Of a stretch of 64,000 bases of DNA, positions 52,018 to 63,577 are shown piece after piece (position 1 is the first letter of the stretch; each line of letters starts with the position of its first letter). The DNA comes from Neovahlkampfia damariscottae (lineage: Eukaryota > Heterolobosea > Selenaionea > Neovahlkampfiida > Neovahlkampfiidae). Where the stretch lies: positions 40,408 through 104,407 of the forward strand of contig JABLTG010000053.1 of NCBI GenBank assembly GCA_016618085.1. The letters run 5' to 3'. Below the pieces are notes generated by a model, which saw only the letters and a list, made by a program, of their open reading frames with translations, did no database searches and was not told where the DNA came from. The translations under genes and the position numbers were made by a program.

Positions 52018-54952
52018 TTATTCATCTTCTTCAACGATAATTTTTCTCTTTTTTGTTTTTTTTGGAATAGGATTTGGAGTTGGGTTTTCGTCACTTTCCA
52101 TTTTGTCAATTTTACGTTTATTCATTTGATTGAATTCTGAAAGAATAAAATCAATATTTTCAATGGAAAGATTGAACTCTTTGAGTTTTAATAACCATTT
52201 CTTAATTTCTTGATTTTCAAATAATTTTGAGTTTGACCCTGACAAAGCATTTTGAATGGTCAAAAAATTTCCAATAAAATTTTGAATAATTTTTGGATCT
52301 GTTGATGGATTTATCGTTAATTCTTTTAATAATGAAATGATATTTGATAATAATGTTTCAAGAATTTGTTCATTTTTCAAGAAATTCAACATTAAAGTTG
52401 AATGGAAGAGATTTTCAGATTTTGAAATCATCAAACATTTGACTGATTCATAATTTGGGATAAACTTTGATAAATAGGAAATCAATTGAAAATTTGGTTC
52501 TTTTTCAGATTTTACTAAAAGTTCTAAAAATTCATCAAATTCTAATTCAGGATTTTCTTCTGATACAAAGATATTCCAAAACGCTTCCTTTTCAAAATAG
52601 TCCCATTGTTGTGATGAAGTGATAAATTTTGAGATGTTTCCATCGCCTATGAGTGTTATTCTTTTTGTTTGAATTAAATTTAAAATTAAATTCAATTGAA
52701 TTGGGTTACAATTTGAAATAATGAAATAAAAAAATTGAATTGAACCTTTGCAATATGATTCAAATGTTTTGATGATGATTGGTAAAAATGAAATAACCAA
52801 TGAAATGTTGTCATCTGAAAATACTCGAATATCATTTAAAAATACCTCTTCTTCTGATAATTTGTCAGTTTTTCTTGAACTCAAGAACCAATGATATAAT
52901 TTCATATCAATCTCTTTTTGGATAAATTCCAGTGAAAACTTGATATCAAATAAATCTAAAATAGATGATATTTTGTTACTCTTTAAGAAACAAAAACACA
53001 ATAAACGGTATCCAATGGATGGTTCATGTTTTGACATTGATTTTAACAAATTTTCATAAATTGAATTTTTTTCTTTGCTTTGTAAATTTACTTCAATTCG
53101 TTTGAATAGAATAGATAAATTATGTGATTTTAATAATTTCTCTTTGTGTAAATTCACATCTTCATTTTTGAATTCAGCTGCAAAAACTCTTGCAAAATAT
53201 TCACCCAATTGAATCACAGTTTCTTGATTGTTCTCTTTTTCCATAATTTCAAATATTTTACCCATTGATTCATGTGTTTTACCAGTTGCTATTGCTTCTG
53301 CTAAATTTGTCATATGAGGTTCAAAAATGGAGATATTTGCAATTTTCGGTTTGAATATTTCAGGAGTTGGTTTGTTTGGTGAAATTGGTGATTTTTTGAT
53401 TGGTGACTTATTTTGTAACCCTGATGTTTGAATTTTTGGTAAAGCTTGTTTCTTCAATTCATTTGGAAAAAAATTTCTAACAGTATCTCTGATTGTCTGA
53501 TTAATCAATTGACAATCCATGATGACCGACAAACTTGAAACTACATTTTTAGCAATCAATTGTTTAATTGCTCTTTGAACATTAGAGGTAACTATTTCGT
53601 GACTTTGAATCCAATTTTTTGCTGTCATATGTCTAAATAAACAATCTAATAACATTGAAGTCACATCATATACTTTTGGGTTGGTTGAGTGAACTATAAG
53701 CAACATTGCAGGTTCTAAATTCATAATACTATCAAGTTTTGGATTATAAAAAAGCCAATCATAAACACAGTTTGCTAAAATGATCATCAAAAAATTTTGA
53801 GATTTCACACATTTGATTAACCAACCAAGTACCATCCATCTTGGAACAAAATTTGAAGCAATGATTGTATTTGATGGATGAAATACACAAACAATAAATC
53901 TTATTAAATCGATCAATAAAGGATCAGATTCTTGTTGTGAAAGAAATTTTTGATGATACATTTGTTGATATCTTCTTTGATTATTTGTTTGTAATTTAAC
54001 TTCGGTCATCATAAAAATAAGGTATTTTTCCATGTCTGGTGTGATTCTATTTTGTAAAATTCTTTGATTTGTAGGTGTTCCTAAAATTGATGGAATTTGT
54101 TCAATATTTGTTTTGTAAATGACTTCCAACTTTGATATGAAACAACAATCATATAAAACTCTGGCAAAATCTCTTCCAATTGAAGCACAATCCATAAACT
54201 TTTCTGATAAGATTCCAACACAAAAATCAACTTCTTTTTGAGCCAAATTTGCTGTTTGTTGGTTTCGATAATGAAAAGGTAATACACTTAAAATAGTGTA
54301 AACTGAATGCATAAGTAGTTTTTTCTTTGGAAATAAAAAGTTTCTTTTGATTTGTTAAAAAAAAAAAAAAAAATTACTTGTCGAAAATTGTGAGAATATT
54401 ATTGATTAACCATAAATTCTTTGGTGTATAATCTCCATTGGTAATATATCTCAACAAATTTATACATATACCTTCCACTTCATTGATGTTTAATTTTACA
54501 ATTTCCGAAATAATGTTAATAAATCTTTCTCTTTGTTTGTCTCTGAATTTTGTGTATTTTTCCAAAAGTCTTTGTAATTGTATAATACACGTAGATAAAC
54601 CATCTTTTGATACCAGTGTCAAATATTTAAAATGCTATTTTTTAGTGTCAATTTTTTCTTACAGGCGGATTTGAATTTTCTGAAATTAAGTATCCATATA
54701 ACAATCCAGTGGTACAAATAGATTGATTGCTGACATCATTAACAAATTCTAATAGTTTGTTGGTGGCTTCTGATTCAGATAAATTTTCAACTTTATCTTT
54801 GATGACTTCATAATTTGAACTCCAATTCTTTTTTTTTTTTTAATTTTTTTTTTTTTTACTTTTTCTAATTCATCTTCTTGATCTAAATGATCATTTAAAC
54901 TGAAAATTCTAGACTTTGAAGCAATTATTTTCTTATCTTCTTCTTGTTGCAT
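52018..54952 (-). CDS. INTS3: Integrator complex subunit 3
   Basis: Four exons (54860-54952, 54663-54827, 54378-54634, 52018-54343; introns 32, 28 and 34 nt) give 946 residues. The middle is strongly like animal INTS3: LLRYITNGDYTPKNLWL, QKEVDFCVGILSEKFMDCAS, IGRDFARVL, RITPDMEKYL, HPSNTIIASNFVPRW, and YDWLFYNPKLDSIMNLEPA. A Lys/Arg-rich C-terminus (KKTKKRKIIVEEDE) may be a nuclear signal. INTS3 is part of Integrator and, in animals, of the SOSS single-strand DNA-binding complex. The fourth exon border was set by frame at AAAAG ending at 54344. Confidence 0.85.
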
Positions 54953-55110
54953 CTTGACCCAATAATTTGTTTGATTAGAACTGACGAATGAAAACAAAGA
55001 TTTAAATTGGAAATTTGATTGAATTTTTGTTTGAAAAAATAACCAATGCTCAATATTTCAAATCAAGCTTTCATTGGACCAATGAAACTCAGATTAAAAC
55101 TTCAACATTC

Positions 55111-55906
55111 ATGGATTCATCACAAAAAAAACATAGAATAGTTTGTTTAGCAGACACAGATAAAATTAAAATCAAAGATTTGATTTCAAAAAAATTAATT
55201 CCTGATGGTAATTTTTTCATACATTGTGGTGATTTTTCAAACTGTGGAACAGAAGAAGAATTGAAAGGTAATTGCTTTCTTTCTAATTTCAGAGTTTAAT
55301 AATCATATTGGTATGCTAACACATAAATATAAAATTATCATTTGTGGCAATCGTGATTATTATGATCATCTAAATGCAGAAAAAATACAAGAAATTTTGT
55401 TCAATGGAATTTATCTACAAGATTCAATGGTTGAACTTGAGGGCATAAAATTTTATGGATTGTTAGTTGAATATTTATTTATTATTTTTTTAGACCTTGG
55501 AATCACTTATCAAAACAAGCATTTTATGATGAAGGTATGAAAAATAGAAATTAAAGTTTCTTCATAAGATTTTTTCAAAATTTGTAAAAAGATACCTTCG
55601 AACGTCGATATATTAATTTCTCATATTCCACCGCTTAATATTTTAGATCTTGCATTCAATTTCCAAATAAGAAAGAATCAGGAATTCTGCAAATTGTGTA
55701 ATTCTGATCATGAAAAAGGTTTCGAACATTGGGGGAATGACACATTAAAAAATGAAATTTTTCAGAGAATAAAACCTAAAGTACATATTTTTGGTCATGC
55801 TCATGAATCATCAGGGGTCAAAGTAATTGATGAAATTACATTTATCAATTGTGTTTTGACATTTCATCCATTTCACGAAATTTACTATTTTGATTTCACA
55901 AAATAA
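55111..55906 (+). CDS. MPPED-like calcineurin-family metallophosphoesterase
   Basis: Four exons (55111-55267, 55293-55461, 55494-55534, 55569-55906) give 234 residues; introns are 25, 32 and 34 nt. Metal-binding motifs are CLADTD (in place of SDTH), HCGDFS, ICGNRDYY (GNRD for GNHE), ISHIPP and FGHAHES. The order and size match the MPPED1/2 group. It is probably a cytosolic phosphodiesterase or phosphatase of unknown substrate. CCAAT lies 33 bp before the ATG. The PIG-Z gene converges 3 bp away. Confidence 0.8.
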
Positions 55907-55909
55907 AGT

Positions 55910-57461
55910 TTATTTATTCAATTTGGCTTTAATTAAACATAATTCATCGATTGAATTTGGAAAATCTTCTGCAGAAAAATGAGGACAATACAATTGGATC
56001 TGTGTTGCATTCAAATTTAATTTAATCGATTTTGGATAAACTATGAATAAATTATCAGCAGATTTACTAAATTCATTGATATATTCATGTAAATGACTTT
56101 CAGGTGCACCTTGTAAATCGATAATAGATTCACAATCATGAGCTAAATAATTTGGGGGCATGTAAGTGTGATAGAAAAGGATTTTTGAACCTGGTTGATT
56201 GTGATCTAAAACTGCATTCAAAACACCTCCTTGATGTATCACACCATAAAAAATTGAAAAAAAAGCTCCAAATGCTATTGAAAAAACTAATAGAAAATTG
56301 AAATTTTTTGGTTTGTTTTGCATAACCAATAGAACGATTGGACATGCTAATGGTATAATAAAACGAGGTTCTTGATGTGGTATCAACGATAAAAAACTTA
56401 ATCCACTTAAAATTGAGGTCAAAAAAATATTGGATATTGCAGATTCATCATGACGAAGATGATTAAAAATATTGCAATAACAATAAAGACCTACAGGACC
56501 AAACAGCAATGGAAAATTTACAGCGCTATGTAAATATCGTGTATGTAGTGTATGTGTAGCTAAATTTTCAACATCTGAACTATAAGCAAAAAAATTCCAA
56601 ACTACACATACCCAATGATCCTAAACATTTCAAGTCAATATAAAAAATGTATTTTTTACTCTTTTGAAATATAAATTGTCAATAATGAAGACTGATATCG
56701 TAATTAAACTAAAAGTACTTCCAATTTTAAAAATATTTGTAAAATTTGTCATTGAAAAAATGATCATTGGAAAAATAAAAAATAAAAAAGTGATTCGATT
56801 GGCAAATCCAACACCAAAAATAATTCCAAATACATAGTACTTATATTTCGATTTCTATATAAATTCATTAATCAAATTCAAAATCAGACTGAAAAATAAC
56901 AATAAAATGCGACCACCAATAAAAAAGATTCAATTGTATTTGAAAAAGTCCTAGTGTGAAATAAAACAACAGACCAAAACGTTGCTGTCTCATATTAGTT
57001 TTTCAATAAACAATATTACCATATAAAACTTTTGTTTGATAATAATTTTCACCCATCAAACCCATTAAATGATCTGGTATCAATGATATCAAAAATAAAA
57101 ATATTCTAGGTGAAAATAACAGCATTCTAGGTGTTATGTTTATCATTGAAGGCAACAGTTGAGACAAAATTTTCATCAAATAAAAAGGTATTCCTGAAAT
57201 TAAAAATCTAAAAAATGTAAACAAAAACAAAACAAACGGAATGGATATAGTTCTCACAGGATGTTTTTCTCCAAATTCCCATGGTACTGTTGAGTTGAAA
57301 GAATCAAAAATTTCATTTGAGACAACACTTGGATTTTGAAAAAATTCATCAGGATGTATATAGCCATATGTGAAGATGAAAAGAAACCTAAATGATATCA
57401 AGAACCAATAAATTTGATTTAGAGTTCTGTTTGAAAAGGTTGAGTTTTTTCTTTCCTCCAT
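55910..57461 (-). CDS. PIGZ: GPI mannosyltransferase 4 (PIG-Z/Smp3), GT22
   Basis: Four exons (57020-57461, 56890-56984, 56660-56854, 55910-56620; introns 35, 35 and 39 nt) give 480 residues with about ten membrane helices. GT22 motifs are GYIHPDEFFQNP with the essential HPDE/HxDE Asp and Glu in the first luminal loop, PWEFGEKHPVRTISIP, TRTFSNTIES, THTLHTRYLHSAVNFPLLFG and HQEPRF. PIG-Z adds the fourth mannose to GPI precursors in the ER lumen. Assignment to PIG-Z over PIG-B rests on overall pattern. Confidence 0.85.
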
Positions 57462-57527
57462 TGAGATAATTGGTTGATAATTTTCCGATCCAATACAAAT
57501 TGTGTTTTAAGTCTTAAAAACAAAACC

Positions 57528-57973
57528 ATGGTGCGAACTGAATTTTTTATTTTAATTTTTTTTTTATCAGTCTTTAGGTCAAGAAATAGATCCTGGATGT
57601 CTTGTTAAATTTGAAGAGATGAAAAAAGGAAATTATGATTTTGTTGCTTATGGAATGGATTCATCAGAAGAAAATATTATTGTGACAGACTGTGGAAAGA
57701 AGAATGATTTAATTCAAAGTCTACCTTCTAATGACTGTCGATATATTTCATATCATTTAAAAAATAATGATAAATCAACTGTCATATTTATCAACTGGTT
57801 TCAACACGAAAATTTTGTTTTAAAACTTATTTTTCAGGGCGCCTGATACAGCTAAAATTAAAAAAAAATTGACTTACAGAGCATCTAAATCTATATTATT
57901 GGAAAAAATTCACATTGACGAAGAAATTTCAGCTTCTGAATTAGAAGAGGTTGAAGCTGTTTTTAAAAAATAA
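57528..57973 (+). CDS. ADF/cofilin actin-depolymerising protein
   Basis: Three exons (57528-57530, 57571-57797, 57838-57973; introns both 40 nt) give 121 residues. The first exon is the ATG alone, and the intron begins at once with GTGCGA; splicing yields MSLGQEIDPGCLVKF. Further signs are CRYISYHLKN, INWAPDTAKIKKKLTYRASK (the actin-binding long helix start, WAPD...K) and the acidic end. It severs and recycles actin filaments. An ATG followed at once by an intron is a known cofilin gene feature in several protists and yeasts. CCAAT lies at about 57490. Confidence 0.9.
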
Positions 57974-57979
57974 ATTTTT

Positions 57980-58827
57980 TTATTTTAAATCTTTTTCATC
58001 AATTTTTGTGACTACTTTGATCTCTTCCTTAAATTTACTAGCTCTATTTGCTATAATTTTTACACGATCCAACCAAACTTTTTCATCAAAAATTTGTTGT
58101 TTAAATTTCTCCAATTTCTCTGGTTTATATTCTCTTCCAATGCCTTCATTATATCCTATATACAATAAATATAATATAAATTTTCAATACCGATCACAAA
58201 TTGTCTTAAACTATTATAAAACAGTTGAGAACCAAACCGAAAATATTCTGTAATTTTTTCACCTTTTTCTTTATTTTTTTCAATTTTTGATGATGCTTTA
58301 AGTTCAGATTGAGTTTCTTTTAATAGTATTTCTTGTTTATTTTCTTCTATTACATACTTTTCTTCTTCAGATTTTTCTCTTTTCTTATCTTCAAGTTCTT
58401 GTTCAAAATCCAGACCGTAAAATTTTTCAAGTTCTGTAAAATCATGTCCTTGTTTTCTTAATTTATCCATGATTTCAGGTGTCCTCGTTGATAAAAATTT
58501 TTCTTCCATCATTTTCATTGAGTTGAATTTGTTTTTCCATGTAAATTTAATTCCTGGAATTAACACACCTTGAACATATTCTTTAACAGATAAACGTTTT
58601 TTTGGAACAAAATCAGGTGGATTAGGTATTGTATCATGATGCTCCAAATAAATTTCTTTTGCGTATTTTTTCAAATGAAATTGAACCCATTTAAAAAAAA
58701 TCTTTGTATTGTAAAGTTTTTTTTTTGTGTTTTCAACTTTTTCATTCATGAATTCTTTGAATGAAAAATATCGAATAGTTGTTTGGTTATTCTTCAATAA
58801 AGTCTTGTTGAAGAAGACTCTTTTCAT
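57980..58827 (-). CDS. Hypothetical, probably mitochondrial protein
   Basis: Two exons (58191-58827, 57980-58155; 35-nt intron) give 270 residues. The first about 24 (MKRVFFNKTLLKNNQTTIRY) are basic and lack acids, like a mitochondrial presequence. The rest is very Lys/Glu-rich and helical, with no recognised family. The start ATG is within CCAATG. It converges with cofilin, 6 bp between stops. Confidence 0.6.
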
Positions 58828-58869
58828 TGGTTGAAAAAATTGTGTAAAAACTGATACAAAGGATATTTA

Positions 58870-59617
58870 TTAATATTCATTACCACCACCACCAAAATCT
58901 CCAGTGTCTCCTGAAGATCCATAATCTCCACCTGAATCACCTCCAAATCCACCAGAATCAACCGAGGATCCATAATCTCCACTAATTGAACCAGAATATC
59001 CGATTCCATAATTATCATTGTAATCATTAGATATTGTAGTTCCACGTGATTTCGAAAAAATACCAAACAGAGTTGCAACTCCAATAATTAGAGCAATAGG
59101 AATGATTAAAAGCCACCAATAATTGAGAAATATACTCAAAAAGGAAGGAGAAGCATCTTCTAAGAATTGTTTTTGAGTGAACTGTATTGTCATTGTTCCA
59201 TCATTTACTTCATTTTTTGCATAAATTATTACCTTCTTTTGTATAATTTCTCCTTCATTGTAAGAAAATGCACTGTAGGATATGTTGTAAAAACTTTCAA
59301 AGAACCTAAAAATTTTTGTTAAAAATATTTGTTTTCTTGCTTGAAAGGTTTTCCTTGTTTAAATAAATTTAAATTTTTTTCATCAAGAAGATACAAGTCA
59401 AATTTTTTACTTCCTGTTATCATCCAACTAATTTGAGTTGCTTTAATACTATAATCATAACCAATACCACGTTTTGGTAATAGAGTTCTTGTTGGTTGTA
59501 CTTTAATTTGCCATTTACAATTTACACTGTCTGTTTTTTTTGTTTTAATAAATCAGATTTATTACTGAATAGAGAGATAAAGAATAGTAGTATAACAATA
59601 GTTGTTTGTTTTTTCAT
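58870..59617 (-). CDS. Hypothetical type I membrane protein with Gly/Asp/Ser-rich tail
   Basis: Three exons (59566-59617, 59341-59530, 58870-59305) give 225 residues: signal peptide, about 130-residue luminal domain, one membrane helix (WWLLIIPIALIIGVATLFGIF) and a low-complexity cytosolic tail of Gly, Asp, Ser and Tyr. The first intron is GT-AG (35 nt). The second (59306-59340, 35 nt) needs a GC donor, GCAAGA...TTTTTAG, to keep the frame. Function unknown. Confidence 0.6.
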
Positions 59618-59642
59618 GGTTGAATGTTTTTTTGCCTGTCCA

Positions 59643-60099
59643 ATGAAAGCCATTAGAAGCTCTAAAATAATCATCGAACAGATTCTTCCAAAATCACATT
59701 ATTTTATGTTATTAAAAACTTTTGTTTTCTCACAAGAGGATGGAAGCTAAATTCAAGAGATATTTAACCAGATACCTTACAATGGAAAAGAAGAAGCTCT
59801 GAAAAATATGGGTCTATCTGACACAGCAATAAAAAAATTGACTTCTGTCAAACCTGTAAAACAAATTCACCAGCAAATAATCAAAAAACTCCCTCTAAAA
59901 AAATTCCAAATTTAATGCCTCAATAACATTTCAACAGCAACAGATATCATGAACATGAAAAGCTTCTCGCCACTTAATTAAAGTTACAATCAAATACACA
60001 AATTCTTGTTCAAGAAGGAAATAAATCATACGTTATCAAATTAAGGAACAAACCAACATTTGACAACCATTATGTGATAACAGAAATAATAAAATCTTG
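59643..60099 (+). pseudogene. Unresolved or decayed plus-strand gene
   Basis: A CCAATG start at 59640-59645 opens a frame MKAIRSSKIII. Coding-like segments follow (IFNQIPYNGKEEALKNMGLS near 59760-59820 and EGNKSYVIKLRNKP near 60018-60060), ending TCTTGA before AATAAA-rich sequence. A 36-nt intron (59724-59759) joins the first two in frame, but I could not join the last part without stops. It may be a gene with borders I missed, or a pseudogene. Confidence 0.3.
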
Positions 60100-60112
60100 A
60101 AAACTTTTATTT

Positions 60113-61236
60113 TCAATCTGTTTGACAATAAGTGTAATGTCCTGATTGGTATAATTCAATCATATCAAAATAAGTGATCCAAATACCCCATGCAGCTAAA
60201 ATATGGAATAATTGATGACTTGAAAAAAAAATATTGAATTTTTTTGGAATTAATCTCTCTGGATATTTCAAAGTTCTAATGATCAACGCACTTCCTCCAA
60301 TAATATACATTCTCAGCATCATCCATTGAGACTTCCATTTGAATGAATCATACATTCCTGCTTCAATGATTAACACTTTGATATAGTAAAGAATGAATGA
60401 GTAAAGTAATAAAGTGAAGTACAAAAATGTTCTTAGGTTAGTCAATCGGTATTTCACTAAAATTGGAGTCACAGGCCAAATCAATATAATACCAAAGATT
60501 AATCCAAAAATGGTAAAAAATATTTGATAAGTTGGGTAACAAGTCAATTCGATCCAAGGTCCCATTGCATTGCCTAAATTTAAAACATTAAATAAATTCT
60601 TTAAAGGAAAACCTGCAGTAAACAATACTAAAATGCCTGACAAATCAAGCACCAAAAAAAAATGGTAATCACGAATAGAATTACATTTAAATATGTGAAA
60701 TAGCGTACTTCCAGTGAAAACCATAATTGCACCGATAGGATACAAATATCCAGCTATCAATTTTTCCATAAATGTTCCGTTAACCAATAATTTTGGAATG
60801 ACAAAAAACAATGAATATACCCAAAGCAATCCAGGAAGTAAATGACTCCAAATATTGATTGTTTCGTTATGCAATGTAAATATACTTAACAGACAATCCC
60901 AATATGAACCTGCAGGCATTTTTCTATATCCTTCAATCAAGTGAGGATTATCACGATGCATAATATGATGAAGAGCTGAACGGAAAGGCTTTTTTTTTTT
61001 GATGTTTAATAGTTTTTATGTTACTTTTCCATGTATAGATTCTGTGTTAATTCGAAAAATACTTTCAAAAAAAACATAATCTTCTTCGTAGTCTGATGCC
61101 TTTTTTTTTTTTGTTTAATTTTTTTTTTTGTTACCAATTCATGGTCACTGAGGTACCAATAATCAACTTCCTTCTTTCCACGGTACCTTGTGCTGTAATG
61201 AGCAATTTTCCTATCAACAGTTCTTTCACAAAGCAT
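60113..61236 (-). CDS. PAQR family (adiponectin receptor/haemolysin III-like) seven-helix protein
   Basis: Three exons (61135-61236, 61025-61099, 60113-60988; introns 35 and 36 nt) give 350 residues. After splicing the PAQR marks are in order: NPHLIEGYR, SIFTLHNETINIWSHLLPG, STLFHIFKCNS with the first zinc His, LDLSGI with the conserved Asp, and SSHQLFHILAAW with the second and third His. Seven helices are visible. The family has zinc-dependent amidase-like (ceramidase) activity or receptor roles. The N-terminal 100 residues are cytosolic and unrecognised. Confidence 0.88.
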
Positions 61237-61371
61237 GAAGTTGTATTAATTCCGCTAAACCAATCAATTTTGTGTATTTTTCGCACGTTTAAATTATTAA
61301 AAATATGTTTATTGAACAATCGTCAGCCTCAAATAGTTCAAAAATACTTCTTGGCTCAGTGTCCAATCAAA

Positions 61372-63165
61372 ATGCAATTTAATCCATCAACAGGTAAACC
61401 ACAAACTTCAAGTAAAAAATTTAGGAGAAAAATTAGGTGAAATTGAATCAACAGATATTTCAAAACTTCCAGATATTTTTAAAAAAGCGAAAGAAGCTCA
61501 ACAAACATGGTCAAAATTTAGTTTTTCCAAAAGAGCAACTTTTATTGAAAAAATGAGAAAGTATTTAGTTGACAACTCGGAAGAAATATCAAAAATTATA
61601 TCTGAATCAACTGGTAAAACTAGAACAGATGCTCTTCAAACAGAAGGTATGATTACTTTTTAAATAAATTTCAAAAGTACTTCCTGGAACAATGGCTTGT
61701 AAATGGTATTCCTCAAACGCAGAATATTATCTAAAACCACAATCAGTTCCAATGGGTAACCTTTTGTTTGGAAATAAAGGAACATCAATACAATTTGATC
61801 CAGTTGGAATTGTTGGTATCATTAGTCCATGGAATTATCCATTTTCAATTCCATTTGGCGAGGTAATCATGGGATTAATGGCAGGTAATGCAATAATCTT
61901 AAAAGTTGCCTCAAATGTCACTTTGGTTGGTCAAGCAATTGACAACATTATCAAAGCTGGAAATCTTCCTGAAGGTTTGTTTACTCACTTAGTTTGCAGT
62001 GGATCAAAAGCATCAAAGGAAATGCTCAAAAATAATGTGAACAAAATATTCTTCACTGGATCTGTAGCTGTTGGAAAAACTTTAATGAAAGATGCTTCGG
62101 AAACTTTAACACCATTATCATTGGAACTTGGAGGAAATGATCCTGCTGTAGTTTTAAAAGATGCAAACCTTGAAAAAGCGACTAATTGTATATGTTGGGC
62201 TGGATTACAAAATGCTGGACAATCTTGTGCTGGTATTGAAAGAGTCTATGTTCAAAAAGAAGTCTATGAAGAATTCAAAATTTTGATGATCAAAAAAATC
62301 AAAAGTTTGAGACATGGAAGTGATAAAGGTGATTTTAAAGTTGATATTGGAAGTTTAACAACAAAAAGTCAATTCAATACTGTTGATGAACAAGTCAATG
62401 AAGCTTTGAAATCTGGTGCAAAAATCATTGCTCAATCAAAACCTGTTGGTGATGTTAGTAGTGGATTTTTTTATCCAGCAACTTTATTAGAAGGAGTTAC
62501 ACATCAAATGAAAATTATGAGAGATGAAACTTTTGGACCTGTACTTCCAATCATGAAATTTGATTCAATTGAAGAAGGTATTGAATTGGCGAATGATTCC
62601 GATCTTGCTTTAACAGCATCTGTTTATTCAGAAGATTCAATAAAAGCACATCAAATTGCAAATAAATTAGTAGCTGGAATGGTTACAATTAATGATCATC
62701 TTTACACTCATGGAATGTCTGAAAATCGTAAGAACAAATCATACTAAAAAATCAAGCTTGGGGTGGTCCAAAACTTAGTGGATTAGGTAGAACTCATGGA
62801 GAATTAGGATTAAAAGAAATGTGCAATGCAAAAGCAATCAATTGGGAAAGACTTCCTGGAGTTCAAAGAAGTAAGTATTTTATTGAATTTTTAACATTTA
62901 AGATTTATGGTGGTATCCACAATCATCGATTTCTTATCAAGGTATGTTGAATGCATTGAAATTGGCAAACCCAAATGGTATTGGAGATCTCATTTCAAGT
63001 GTGACAAAGGTGACACCATTTGCTTTAAACAAAATGTTCACCAAATGGGATACAGAACATGAAGAAATCGAACCAAAGAACTTGCAAATGTTTCTTTTGA
63101 TGTTGATTGTTGGTGTTATTTTGTTAATTTTATTCATAGCATCAAAGATCGTTTTCAAAATGTAA
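61372..63165 (+). CDS. Aldehyde dehydrogenase with C-terminal membrane anchor
   Basis: Five exons (61372-61393, 61425-61646, 61678-62727, 62757-62870, 62903-63165; introns 31, 31, 29 and 32 nt) give 556 residues. ALDH signs are ISPWNYPFSIP, FTGSVAVGK, the catalytic Glu in LELGGNDPA, the catalytic Cys in NAGQSCAGIERV, ETFGPVLPI and GLGRTHGELG. A tail helix (LQMFLLMLIVGVILLILFIA) anchors it, as in fatty aldehyde dehydrogenases, so ER or peroxisomal fatty-aldehyde oxidation is likely. CCAAT lies 5 bp before the ATG. It diverges from the PAQR gene over 135 bp. Confidence 0.9.
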
Positions 63166-63278
63166 ATAAAGTTTCATTTCCAAATTTAATTCTTTCAAAA
63201 TTATTTTCTTTTTTAACGATTCTTTCATTTCAACATCTGTCATTAAATATTTTATAATCTAAATTTTAGATAACAAAA

Positions 63279-63359
63279 GCAGGTGTGGCCGAGCGGTCAA
63301 GGCGACTGACTTGAAATCAGTTGGGATTTCCCGCGCAGGTTCGAATCCTGTCACCTGCG
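63279..63359 (+). tRNA. tRNA-Ser(UGA)
   Basis: The 81-nt gene has acceptor stem GCAGGTG/CACCTGC with discriminator G, anticodon stem ACTGA with loop CTTGAAA (anticodon TGA), the long variable arm of class II tRNAs, and T arm GCAGG-TTCGAAT-CCTGT. A T-run at about 63369 terminates Pol III. No intron is present. Confidence 0.95.
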
Positions 63360-63577
63360 AAATATATGTTTTTTTTTGTTGAAGTTGAAATTTCAATTTT
63401 TTTGTTATTCTTCCAATCATGACTTTGAGGAATTAAATCAATTAATGAGCAGAGATTTGAAGGTGAGGAGATAAAAAAATAAATTCGGACCAATCAAACG
63501 AGTTTAGGAACAAGTTGATGAAAAAGTTACTGGTGACCATTTCTCTATTTTTGATAACCGCTATCATAAAACTGACT
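63360..63577. other. Region 3' of the Fanzor-like gene
   Basis: No gene was seen in these 218 bp. A CCAAT is near 63490. It follows the nuclease gene's stop on the minus strand, the place where a guide RNA would be encoded in TnpB/Fanzor systems, but no end of a transposon or structured RNA was recognised. Confidence 0.4.
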
